The translations under genes were made by a program, and so were the position numbers. From Ignavibacteriales bacterium (GTDB lineage Bacteria > Bacteroidota > Ignavibacteria > Ignavibacteriales > Melioribacteraceae): a stretch of DNA of 60,033 bases. Location: positions 1 through 60,033 of the forward strand of contig QZJX01000009.1 in assembly GCA_003599395.1 (NCBI GenBank). Direction: 5' to 3'. Of the stretch, positions 43,701-51,405 are shown one piece after another; position 1 is the first letter of the stretch; each line of letters begins with the position of its first letter. The notes beneath the pieces are model-generated. The model saw only the letters and a list, made by a program, of their open reading frames with translations. It was not told the DNA's origin and ran no database searches.

Positions 43701-44084
43701 GTTACTAACTATTAACCATGAGAGTTCTAGATATTCCTCCAATTCTTCTGAAGCTAATTCGAGTTGTTTTATGAGACTCGAATTCTTATCATTTGCACCA
43801 ATGCTTGCGGAATATTTAAGTGAGGATTTTAACTTCTCAAAAGACGTGCTTAATTTTTCTAATGAGTTTACCAATGATTCATTCTTATCCAAACTATCCG
43901 GATTAAAATCTTTTATTGCACTATTTGACTTGAATAAGTTCAATTCAATATCGGAGAATAATTTCATTACATGAATTTTTTCTTTATGACGGTAGTGAAC
44001 GTAGTAGTATGAGAATACCATCGAAACAATCAATAGTAGAAATACGATTGCAATGAATATTAAAAAGAATTTATTCTTTTTCAT
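40791..44084 (-). CDS. Membrane-bound multi-PAS sensor histidine kinase
   Basis: The 1097-residue protein has membrane helices at ~6-28 and ~180-200 flanking a helical extracytoplasmic domain of ~150 residues. About five PAS-type segments follow (starting near 'YRNIFLNSPLGIFHFDSDGI', 'IVSALPDLLFQLDSDGTFTE', 'YEAFIDETHEGIYRIEF', 'VEQSPVSIVITDLNGNIEYV' and 'LIDTIPNPVFVKNRAGKYTD'). HisKA carries H884 in 'FISLASHELRTPLTAIYSST', and HATPase_c has 'DHGIGI' and 'GTGLGLSIVKEAV'. It is an intact kinase. The ligands of the PAS domains cannot be read from sequence. Confidence 0.92.
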   Translation of the reverse strand: MKKNKFFLIFIAIVFLLLIVSMVFSYYYVHYRHKEKIHVMKLFSDIELNLFKSNSAIKDFNPDSLDKNESLVNSLEKLSTSFEKLKSSLKYSASIGANDKNSSLIKQLELASEELEEYLELSWLIVSNNLNSEEIIILQAANIEKLNTFLSISNSLNQTYLDIINVDQEKLELIQELRIAITVVLFTTLFIWLFIYIKSVGTAQQRIKDSESKYRNIFLNSPLGIFHFDSDGIITDFNEKFIEILNSSREKLTGINLLQLPDKKLAEQVRLTLLNGYGYYEDLYTSITSGKKVNAKIYLRGIRDLDNRIISGMGVVEDISELKKVENNLRESLEKNSAIVSALPDLLFQLDSDGTFTEYYANTDEALYLDPAIFIGKKVSDIFPKELSDLTMEKIYAAKVTGEMQLYEYPLEMNDEIRYYESRIVKSGENSLLAIIRDITENKRIAEMLQASRERYEAFIDETHEGIYRIEFTMPISTNLPSEEQAKLFYKNGYIAECNSSFVKMYGAKYPYELIGKQISEFHDLERYPENFNKTVDLINRGYRVENQHTTESDKKGNTLHFSNNAFGIVEDGFLLRIWGTQKDITALIEAEEEKKILYRAVEQSPVSIVITDLNGNIEYVNPKFEDVTGYSYDQAIGKNPNILKSGRTTDEQYKELWEKISGGETWTGIFQNKKKNGELFFESASISPITDEDGSVRHYIAVKEDITELTKAQIELKNYKEYLEQVVERRTEELNNKNIFLRTLIDTIPNPVFVKNRAGKYTDVNKAFIELFELGFDEIIGETVKKIANTQIASEAEEADNKLLKEHGKIIYESVAQNKSGRTIPIMVYKASFGPEEEVPEGIVGLIIDITKSKETQHQMQKALEQERELNEMKSNFISLASHELRTPLTAIYSSTELIEKFGRKWTEDKFHSHIARIKYSVENLTDLMEDLLTLSRVETGKIEFSPSRLKLKKLVEENLISLEPLKKATHNFKVEFNLKSEEYFLDEKLIKYIIQNLISNALKYSPDGGDVELFISDYDDNINIKIKDHGIGIEQEELNNLFEPFYRGRNVSNISGTGLGLSIVKEAVELHNGTINVNSEIKKWTQFEIILPLIQ

Positions 44085-44206
44085 CTATCTAACGTATACT
44101 TATTCTCTTAATTATAAGAAGCTATAAAGATAATAAAACCCAAGTTTAGCCAATCGGATTTTCGTAACATGTTTTGGGTAAAAAAAGAGGATCCCACTTA
44201 TAAAAT

Positions 44207-45445
44207 TTATCTGCCATTTGATTTGATGCGTAAAGAAACTGTAGTGCCTTCGTATTTTACGCTATGAATTGAAATCTCAATATCATTCAAATCGCAAAAA
44301 TATTTTACCAATGCCATACCTAATCCGTTTCCTTCATAACTTCTTGAATATCCATGCTCTTCTTGTGAGAATGGTGTGAAGATATCTTTAATATAATTTT
44401 CATTCATTCCAATACCGGTATCTTTGATGCTGATAATAGTTTCCGAATCAGTTTGGCAAAGGCTAATATTTATATAACCTGTCGAAGTAAACTTTATAGA
44501 ATTGTCAATTATATTATTAAGAATTTGGACAAAGGAATAATGATCCAAATGAACACAGCATTCCTCCAATCTTGAATCTAATTTTATCTCTAAATCCTTT
44601 CTAATTTTTTGTTTGTGTTCGTAAATCAGAGTTTCAAGAACTTCAACAACGTCGATCTCCACAATTCGTTTTTCATATGAACCTGAAATTACTTGGGACA
44701 TATCAATAAGTAAATCAATAGTTCTTATAATTCTTTCACCGGATCTTTCAATTATTGTAAAACCATCTCTAAGATCTTCGGGAACACAACTAACAGCTTC
44801 GGATTTAATTAAACTGGTAAAACTGATAATAGAATTAATAGGTGTTCTTATTTCATGAGAAACTTGCGATAGGAATTCGGTTTTCAGTTTATCAGCATTC
44901 TCCGCTTTAAGTTTAGCAACTCTCATCTCCGAATTAGATCTTTCAAGTTCTCTTGTTTTCTCTTCCAGTTGTTTTGTTCTGTGTTCAACAAGTTTTTCTA
45001 AGCTTGCTTTATATGCTTTATTCTCTTCTATTAACTGTACTTTTTCTAATGCGCGATGAAGACTTAATTCAAGCACATCAAAATTTAGAATTGGTTTTGT
45101 GATAAAATCCCAAGCACCAAGTTGAATTGCTCTAATTGCATTATCAATTTCGCCTGTTCCGGAAACAACAATCAAAGGTGTATCGGGAGAATTTCTAGAA
45201 ATGTAAGAGATAACTTGGTGGCCATCAATATTCGGCATATTAAGATCAACTACAACTACATCAAATTTTTGACTTAGAAATAACTGAATTCCTGTCCTTC
45301 CATCATTAGCTACGGCAACAACACTTTCTTGATCTTCAAAGTAAAACTTCAAACTTTCGCATAGCTGAACATCGTCATCAATGATTAATACTTGCAAACC
45401 GGTGAAGGGAACATCGTACTTACTAGAATTTGGATTATTGCTCAT
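44207..45445 (-). CDS. Hybrid response regulator - histidine kinase with coiled-coil linker
   Basis: Residues 15-130 are a receiver (phospho-acceptor D67 in 'VVVVDLNMPNIDG', K117 in 'FITKPIL'). A coiled coil follows (~135-190, 'YKASLEKLVEHRTKQLEEK'), then HisKA with H197 ('EFLSQVSHEIRTPINSIISF') and HATPase_c ('IIDNSIKFTST', 'KDTGIGM', 'EGNGLGMALV'). No membrane segment is seen. The same REC-first layout occurs in the gene at 39,605, so these two hybrids form a local pair. It is separated from the lone receiver upstream by 105 nt. Confidence 0.92.
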   Translation of the reverse strand: MSNNPNSSKYDVPFTGLQVLIIDDDVQLCESLKFYFEDQESVVAVANDGRTGIQLFLSQKFDVVVVDLNMPNIDGHQVISYISRNSPDTPLIVVSGTGEIDNAIRAIQLGAWDFITKPILNFDVLELSLHRALEKVQLIEENKAYKASLEKLVEHRTKQLEEKTRELERSNSEMRVAKLKAENADKLKTEFLSQVSHEIRTPINSIISFTSLIKSEAVSCVPEDLRDGFTIIERSGERIIRTIDLLIDMSQVISGSYEKRIVEIDVVEVLETLIYEHKQKIRKDLEIKLDSRLEECCVHLDHYSFVQILNNIIDNSIKFTSTGYINISLCQTDSETIISIKDTGIGMNENYIKDIFTPFSQEEHGYSRSYEGNGLGMALVKYFCDLNDIEISIHSVKYEGTTVSLRIKSNGR

Positions 45446-45550
45446 ATAGGACTACTAAAGATTAAAAAAATATTGAGTGACAAAATTAAATAAATCTGCG
45501 GTAATAATTATATAAAAAGCTCCGATTAAAAATTAGATTTACAGCCAATT

Positions 45551-45928
45551 TTATAGACTGGTGGATAATTCCTTTATTTTCTTAACGAAAATGTCCATTG
45601 ATTTTATTGGTTTATGATAAACATCGTTCTGAGTCATTCCGATATCAATTAGTTCTTTTGAAAGTTTATAATCCGAAGAACCGGTGTAGATGAGAAATTT
45701 AGTTTGGGGATTTAGTTTATGTGCTTCTAATATAAACTCTTCTCCATTCATAACCGGCAAACGCAAATCCACAATTCCAACTTCAAATTCAGAATTCGAA
45801 AATTCACTTAACGCAGTTACAGAATCTTCATAAGCAGAACAATCAATGTCCTCATCTTCAAAATAGATCTGTAAGTTTAATCTTACGTCATAGTCATCAT
45901 CCAAAATTAACAGCTTAATGTTTTTCAT
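45551..45928 (-). CDS. Single-domain response regulator (receiver only)
   Basis: The 125-residue receiver has the acidic cluster at D9/D10/D11 ('LLILDDDYDVRLNLQIYFED'), phospho-acceptor in 'VGIVDLRLPVMNG' and Lys in 'VYHKPIK'. There is no output domain. It lies 13 nt downstream of the large multi-PAS kinase on the same strand, so it is the natural cognate receiver of that kinase. A function as a phosphorelay shuttle to the hybrids downstream is plausible. Confidence 0.88.
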   Translation of the reverse strand: MKNIKLLILDDDYDVRLNLQIYFEDEDIDCSAYEDSVTALSEFSNSEFEVGIVDLRLPVMNGEEFILEAHKLNPQTKFLIYTGSSDYKLSKELIDIGMTQNDVYHKPIKSMDIFVKKIKELSTSL

Positions 45929-45941
45929 TTTAGCCGCCTTT

Positions 45942-48900
45942 TTATCTTGGTAATTTTATTATAAATGTGGTTCCTCTTCCTACTTTTGAATTGAACGTAA
46001 GAATTCCATCATGATTATTCTTTATAATCATATATGATACCGATAAACCTAATCCGGTTCCGTCTCCTACTTCTTTCGTTGTAAAGAATGGTTCAAAAAT
46101 TCTATGACTAATTTTTTCGGGGATTCCGGGACCATTATCTTCAATTTCGAGAACTACATATTCAGCTTCCAATTTCAATCTAAAAATAATTTGTGGGATC
46201 TTTTCCAAATTATTTTCTTCATGAATAGCTTGAGCCGCGTTACGCACAATGTTGAAAATTACTTGTTCAATTTCAGTTACTGTAATCTTTATATCAGGCA
46301 ATGATTCGGGAAACTCTTTAATTATATCAATATTCCTAAAATCGAATTTCTTCTTCATATCGTAATCATTATATGCTAATTCAAGCGTATCGTTAACGAG
46401 CTTAATCATATCGTATTTTACTTTCTTAGATTCACTTCTTCTGCTGAACTGGAGCATGTTCTTTATAATCTCGGAAGCTTTAGCGGCTGCTGTTCTCATA
46501 GATTCAATGATATCATGTATTTGCCGTTCTTTCATGTAAGCTTCAATCGCTGTAATTGTTAAACCAAGTCCTTGTGCAATATCATTATTCTTCGGTAAAA
46601 CGTCTGATGTTCTACGTAAAATGTTTTGACATCCTTGAACTATTGTACCAAGCGGATTATTTATCTCGTGCGCCATACCGGCTGCTAATCCGGCAACACT
46701 TAACATTTTTTCTGATTGAATCATAAGTTCATCAATCTTTTGTCGTTCGGTTACATCTTCAATCATTAATACAAAACCGGGTTGCTGTTCATTTTTAATT
46801 TTTGAAACCGTAAGTAGAAAATTTTGAATCTCGCCATTTTCTTTTATTATACTTTTTGTAGTACTGTCGGATTCTGATTGATTTCTAATTGCATCACGTA
46901 AAGAATCTTCAATAAAATTAAGCCCCGGGAACATGTTAAACAAATATTCATCTTCTGCCTCTTCATCAAAATATTCGCGTGATGCTTTATTAGAATGAGT
47001 CACAAACAATTCAACATCCACCGAAATTATTACACTTTGTATCGAATCCATAATAAATTGGATATAGTTAAAAGCCGATTGTAATTCTTTCCTTGCCTTT
47101 TCTATCTCGGTGATATCTTGAACCACATTAAGGATACATTCTTTATCGTTGAAAATTATTGGGCGAAGTGTAAGCAGTAAATTTCTTTTACCAAGTTTTT
47201 TGTGATAAAAATTAAAAGGATGATTTTCTAACTCACCATTATATTCAAGCATATGACTTAGTTCACCATAAAGCTCAACCGGCAAATTTTCATTTTTAAC
47301 GGCATCAATAATTGACGACGAGTAAATTTCTTGAATACTTACACCGACTAAATCTGAGTAAGCTTTGTTAACAATTAATCTCTTATGCGGTACTTCTTTC
47401 TCGATAATTTGCATTGGTATCGGTGAATCTTCAAATATTCGCAAGAAATTTTTTCGTTCAATTGCAATTATATCTTCAGCTTTTCGTTTTTCTGTAGTAT
47501 CAATAAAAAATACACTCATTTTATTTTCGCCGGTATTAAACGCAAAGATTTCAAAAATTCCTCTTACTCCCTTTTCGTCATATCTTATTATTCCCTCATA
47601 ATTCCTAAGTTCACCTTTAGCCAATTTTTTATATACATCAACCAATTCGGTTTTGGTTAAATGCGGGAAAAGTTCTTCCATAGTTTTGTTCATAAAAACA
47701 GAATGATCCGAACCTAATATTTGCTCCGCTGATTTATTATAGCCGCTAAAGATAAGATCATCGTTGCCGTTAATTTTATAACTATGAGCACCAAAAGGAG
47801 AAGAATCAATTATGTTTCTAACAGCTTCTTCAGCTATCTTTCTCTCTGTTATATCGATATAAATTGAACCAACATAGAGTTCTTTTTCAGTTTGAATCGG
47901 GAAAATAGATTGAAGAATTACCAAACTATTTCCGTTTCTATTAATAATTTTTATTTCCGTCTGTTTAATTTTTTCGATAAAACTTCTACCGCGTTTAGGA
48001 TCACTTGTCAACATTTTAATTCTATTTAACTTCTCCTTTGCTTCCAGCAGAGGAATTTCTGAAGTGTCAATTATACTTAGCTGTATATCCCATATATATT
48101 TACCTATTGCTTGCTGCTTTGGAATTCCGGTCAACTTTTCTTGTGCAGCATTAAATTCTATTATGATTCCGTTCTTATCCATCAAAACAAAACCGTTTGA
48201 AGATTGCTCGATAAACGATCTAAATTTTTCTTCACTTAACTTGATTCGTTCTTCGGATGATTTCCTTAAAGTTATATCCGTCAACACACCAAATGAGCCT
48301 ATTACCTCACCTTCTGAATTATAAACCGGCGATCCGCTTACTAAGAAATCGATTTTCTTTCCGCTCTTACTTCTAAATGCAATTTCATATTGACTTGCTA
48401 CTTTCTTTGTACGAAGTGTGTTCATTTTTTTAATAATATGATGATCAGCCTGATCGAGCAAAACTTCGTAACCAGGTTTACCTTTGATTTCATCCAATGT
48501 ATAACCAAGAATTTCGGTAAACTTATTATTTACAAACACAATTCTATCATCATTATCGACCTGCATAACACCGTCGTTCATTCCTTCGATGAGTGTTCTT
48601 AATTTAAACTCACTTTCTTTTAATTGAATTTCCATACTTTTTGTATGAGTAACATCTTTAACACGGGCTTGCAAAAAATGATTTTCATTTATAATAAATT
48701 TGTCCAGCGTAATTTCTGCGTTAAAAAGTGAACCGTCTTTTCGCTTGTGAATCCATTCGAAAAATAAACTCTCGCCAACCAATGCCTCTTTAATCTTTTG
48801 TTCTTCGAGTTCGGATGAAAGCTCCCCCGATGATTGATATTTGGGAGAAATTTCATGAGGAGCTTTACCTATTAATTCATCTTCTTTGCAATCAAATATT

Positions 48901-49727
48901 TGCAATGATTTTTTATTGCACTCTATAATCTTACCATCTTTTATAAGCAGAATTCCATCGCCGGCATTTTGAAACAAAGATCGAAATTTAATCTCATTTT
49001 GTTCTAAATCTTTTTTCATTTGGGCTGATTTCAGAACACTGTAAAAATTTATATATCCAACTAAAACTATAAAGCCCATGTAACCCAAATCATCCAGCAG
49101 CAGGATTTGAATATTGTAGAAATATATTAGAGCTTGATCAACTATTAATCCGGATAAACCAATGGTAAACATTGATAATAAAATTACGGCTTTTTGTTTT
49201 TGTCCTGTTCGGAATAAAAAACGTATTGCTAACGATGAATAGAAAAGAAGTAATAGTAAAATTGCCAGCACAAACAACAACCATCTTGATGCAGTACCTT
49301 CAGCGTAGTAGATTGTTTCTACATTAAAGATTTGTGTAGGAGACATTTGCTCAACGTGACTCCATGCTGCACCGTTAGGTAATACAATGTTGATGATAAA
49401 AAATATTGATAAACATATTATTGCAAAGATTTCAAGCGGACGATTTACATACTTGGTAAGATTCGATAATAGATAAATATATGAAATACCTGCAATGGCT
49501 AACAATGAAGTACTAATTTTATCGATTAATAAAAATTCTGAAACTTGGTTAGAATAAAACCCGAGGAGGTTAAAAGTTATACCCAATCCGAGAAAGGTTG
49601 CAAATACAAAATATGCTAGATTCGTTTTTCTATCGATGTACTTTAAAGCCAAGAATAGACTGAAGAGAGCACTAAAGAAAAACAATCCAATCAACATTCC
49701 TTCGAAAAGGGTAAAAAGGCTGATCAT
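45942..49727 (-). CDS. Large membrane sensor histidine kinase with seven-helix N-terminus and about six PAS domains
   Basis: The 1261-residue protein has about seven hydrophobic helices in residues 1-235, resembling 7TM sensor inputs. A tandem series of about six PAS segments follows (for example 'FQNAGDGILLIKDGKIIECN', 'IEGMNDGVMQVDNDDRIVFV', 'IEQSSNGFVLMDKNGIIIEF', 'FEDSPIPMQIIEKEVPHKRL'). HisKA has H1020 in 'AGMAHEINNPLGTI', and HATPase_c has 'IEDNGPGIP', 'FFTTKEVGDGTGLGLSV'. It is an intact NtrB-like kinase. It is first in the - strand signalling cluster, behind a FliA-type promoter, and precedes a lone receiver by 13 nt. Confidence 0.93.
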   Translation of the reverse strand: MISLFTLFEGMLIGLFFFSALFSLFLALKYIDRKTNLAYFVFATFLGLGITFNLLGFYSNQVSEFLLIDKISTSLLAIAGISYIYLLSNLTKYVNRPLEIFAIICLSIFFIINIVLPNGAAWSHVEQMSPTQIFNVETIYYAEGTASRWLLFVLAILLLLLFYSSLAIRFLFRTGQKQKAVILLSMFTIGLSGLIVDQALIYFYNIQILLLDDLGYMGFIVLVGYINFYSVLKSAQMKKDLEQNEIKFRSLFQNAGDGILLIKDGKIIECNKKSLQIFDCKEDELIGKAPHEISPKYQSSGELSSELEEQKIKEALVGESLFFEWIHKRKDGSLFNAEITLDKFIINENHFLQARVKDVTHTKSMEIQLKESEFKLRTLIEGMNDGVMQVDNDDRIVFVNNKFTEILGYTLDEIKGKPGYEVLLDQADHHIIKKMNTLRTKKVASQYEIAFRSKSGKKIDFLVSGSPVYNSEGEVIGSFGVLTDITLRKSSEERIKLSEEKFRSFIEQSSNGFVLMDKNGIIIEFNAAQEKLTGIPKQQAIGKYIWDIQLSIIDTSEIPLLEAKEKLNRIKMLTSDPKRGRSFIEKIKQTEIKIINRNGNSLVILQSIFPIQTEKELYVGSIYIDITERKIAEEAVRNIIDSSPFGAHSYKINGNDDLIFSGYNKSAEQILGSDHSVFMNKTMEELFPHLTKTELVDVYKKLAKGELRNYEGIIRYDEKGVRGIFEIFAFNTGENKMSVFFIDTTEKRKAEDIIAIERKNFLRIFEDSPIPMQIIEKEVPHKRLIVNKAYSDLVGVSIQEIYSSSIIDAVKNENLPVELYGELSHMLEYNGELENHPFNFYHKKLGKRNLLLTLRPIIFNDKECILNVVQDITEIEKARKELQSAFNYIQFIMDSIQSVIISVDVELFVTHSNKASREYFDEEAEDEYLFNMFPGLNFIEDSLRDAIRNQSESDSTTKSIIKENGEIQNFLLTVSKIKNEQQPGFVLMIEDVTERQKIDELMIQSEKMLSVAGLAAGMAHEINNPLGTIVQGCQNILRRTSDVLPKNNDIAQGLGLTITAIEAYMKERQIHDIIESMRTAAAKASEIIKNMLQFSRRSESKKVKYDMIKLVNDTLELAYNDYDMKKKFDFRNIDIIKEFPESLPDIKITVTEIEQVIFNIVRNAAQAIHEENNLEKIPQIIFRLKLEAEYVVLEIEDNGPGIPEKISHRIFEPFFTTKEVGDGTGLGLSVSYMIIKNNHDGILTFNSKVGRGTTFIIKLPR

Positions 49728-49757
49728 AATTCCTCAAATTAAACACAATACCATATC

Positions 49758-49784
49758 TACATTATCGAAGATAATTTTCGATAA
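49758..49784 (+). promoter_or_regulatory. Weak + strand copy of the FliA-type motif in an inverted repeat
   Basis: TACA (49758-49761), 15 nt, TTCGATAA (49777-49784) reads toward nqrA. It arises because ATTATCGAA (49761-49769) and TTCGATAAT (49777-49785) form a perfect 9-bp inverted repeat. It may be a divergent promoter or only a by-product of the symmetry. Confidence 0.3.
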
Positions 49785-49788
49785 TTAA
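49762..49788 (-). promoter_or_regulatory. Sigma-28 (FliA)-type promoter for the large sensor kinase
   Basis: On the - strand: TTAA (49788-49785), 15 nt, TTCGATAA (49769-49762). The predicted start near 49755 gives a leader of about 28 nt before the kinase ATG at 49727. It matches the other three sites in spacing and -10 sequence. Confidence 0.6.
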
Positions 49789-50014
49789 ATTGAGGATCTG
49801 CTTTGGAACTAAAAACACAAGTAATGTTTTCTTGAATATATGCTTAAATTTTTTGAAATACTTAAAAATCTTTAAAAATTTATCTATTATGGCACTTTTT
49901 TATTAATTTTACTAAAGTCTAAACAATCCAGATCTAATCATTAATTTTCTTTTAAGTTGCGATTTATTTCGTGTTAGTTAGCTGGATTTTCTTTAATAAG
50001 ACAGTATAAATCGT
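49789..50014. other. AT-rich divergent intergenic region
   Basis: This part of the 325-nt gap between the sensor kinase and nqrA holds no credible gene. It is strongly AT-rich with A and T tracts (for example around 49,860-49,915), which may bend DNA or act as an upstream element. A TGGCAC near 49,894 lacks a sigma-54 -12 box. Confidence 0.5.
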
Positions 50015-50022
50015 TATCTTTG
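50015..50022 (+). promoter_or_regulatory. Bacteroidota-type -7 box (TAnnTTTG) before nqrA
   Basis: TATCTTTG matches the Bacteroidota sigma-A -7 consensus TAnnTTTG exactly. It is 30 nt before the nqrA ATG and near a plausible transcription start. No clear TTG -33 element is seen at the usual distance, so confidence is moderate. Confidence 0.45.
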
Positions 50023-50052
50023 TCTCTTTATTTTGAATTATGTAGGAAGAAT

Positions 50053-51402
50053 ATGGGAAGAATAAAACTTACTAAAGGATTGGACATTCCGATAAAGGGA
50101 AAACCAGTCCAAGAAATTTCCGATGCAGCACCAGTAAGGCGTGTTGCTGTGCTTGGAAATGATTACGTGGGTATGAAACCCACAATGCTGGTTCAAGAAG
50201 GAGATATTGTAAAATTAGGGCAGCCTCTTTTTACGGATAAAAAAAATCCTTCAGTTCAATATACATCGCCGGGTAACGGAAAGGTTGTTGAAATTAATCG
50301 TGGAGAGAAAAGAGTTTTTCTTTCACTTGTTATTGAATTAAGCGGTAATGAAGAAGTTACTTTCAAAACTACATCTCAAGCTGAATTAAATAATTTGAAA
50401 CGTGAAGATGTAGTTACTCGTCTCATCGAATCGGGTGAATGGACAGCTTTAAGAGTTAGACCATTCAGCAAAGTTGCAGATCCCGATACAACACCTCATG
50501 CTATATTCGTAACCGTGATAGATACGAATCCATTTGCGCCTTCGGTTGAAAAAATTGTTGGGATGAATGAAAATTATTTCAAAAATGGTCTGTCTGTAAT
50601 TTCTAAACTTACAGATGGAAAAATATTTGTATGTAAATCACCAAACTCAAAAGTTCCGGTTATTGATTCACCGCAAATTTCAGTTGAAGAATTTGAAGGT
50701 CCACATCCGGCAGGTAATGTTGGAACACATATACATTTCTTAAGCCCGGTTAGCAGAAAAAGATTTGTCTGGCACATAACCACTCAAGACTTGATAGCAA
50801 TAGGTCATCTCTTTACAACCGGTAAAATTATGACAGATAGAATTGTTTCTCTTGCCGGTTCTTCAGTTAAAAATCCTAGATTAATTAAAACCAGACGCGG
50901 TGCATCAATTACCGAAATAATTACAAATGAAATTAATGATGATAACTATAGAGCAATTTCCGGTTCGGTACTTTCAGGAAGAAACGCGGTTGATGCCGAA
51001 GCCTATTTAGGAAGATTTCATCAACAAATTTCTGTTATTCCTAATCCGGTTAAACGAAATTTCTTAGGATGGTTAAATCCATTTGTTAATCATTATTCAA
51101 TGAAAAATATAGTATTCTCAAAATTGTCTCCATCTAAAGAATACGAATTCAGCACAGAACTTCACGGCGGTAAAAGAGCAATTGTACCAAGTGGAAATTT
51201 TGAAGAAGTAATGCCGATGGATATTCTTCCGACATATCTATTACGTGCACTGGCGGTAAAAGATGTTGAAGAAGCTGAACAACTCGGCATATTAGAATTA
51301 GATGAAGAAGATTTAGCACTATGTACTTTTTCTTGTCCTTCTAAACTAGAATACGGACCTATGTTAAGGGAAAATTTAACAATTATTGAAAAGGAAGGTT
51401 AA
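50053..51402 (+). CDS. nqrA: Na+-translocating NADH:quinone reductase subunit A
   Basis: NqrA is the cytoplasmic quinone-associated subunit. The 449-residue protein begins 'MGRIKLTKGLDIPIKGKPVQ' and has 'TSPGNGKVVEINRGEKR', 'FEGPHPAGNVGTHIHFLSPV', 'GRFHQQISVIPN' and the C-terminal 'CTFSCPSKLEYGPMLRENL'. Length matches the family. ATG 50053 is preferred over TTG 50020 because GGAAGA lies upstream and the homologous N-terminus begins there. It is first of eight tightly spaced genes for the pump and its maturation. Confidence 0.96.
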   Translation: MGRIKLTKGLDIPIKGKPVQEISDAAPVRRVAVLGNDYVGMKPTMLVQEGDIVKLGQPLFTDKKNPSVQYTSPGNGKVVEINRGEKRVFLSLVIELSGNEEVTFKTTSQAELNNLKREDVVTRLIESGEWTALRVRPFSKVADPDTTPHAIFVTVIDTNPFAPSVEKIVGMNENYFKNGLSVISKLTDGKIFVCKSPNSKVPVIDSPQISVEEFEGPHPAGNVGTHIHFLSPVSRKRFVWHITTQDLIAIGHLFTTGKIMTDRIVSLAGSSVKNPRLIKTRRGASITEIITNEINDDNYRAISGSVLSGRNAVDAEAYLGRFHQQISVIPNPVKRNFLGWLNPFVNHYSMKNIVFSKLSPSKEYEFSTELHGGKRAIVPSGNFEEVMPMDILPTYLLRALAVKDVEEAEQLGILELDEEDLALCTFSCPSKLEYGPMLRENLTIIEKEG

Positions 51403-51405
51403 TTC

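Noticed and set aside
44138-44179. ACCCAA/TTGGGT pairing in the gap between two kinases as a terminator
   Set aside because: Only about 6-7 pairs close a 30-nt loop; too weak to list.
50073-50095. TAAA and TCCGATAA inside nqrA
   Set aside because: Spacing is 11 nt rather than 15 and the site is inside the gene.
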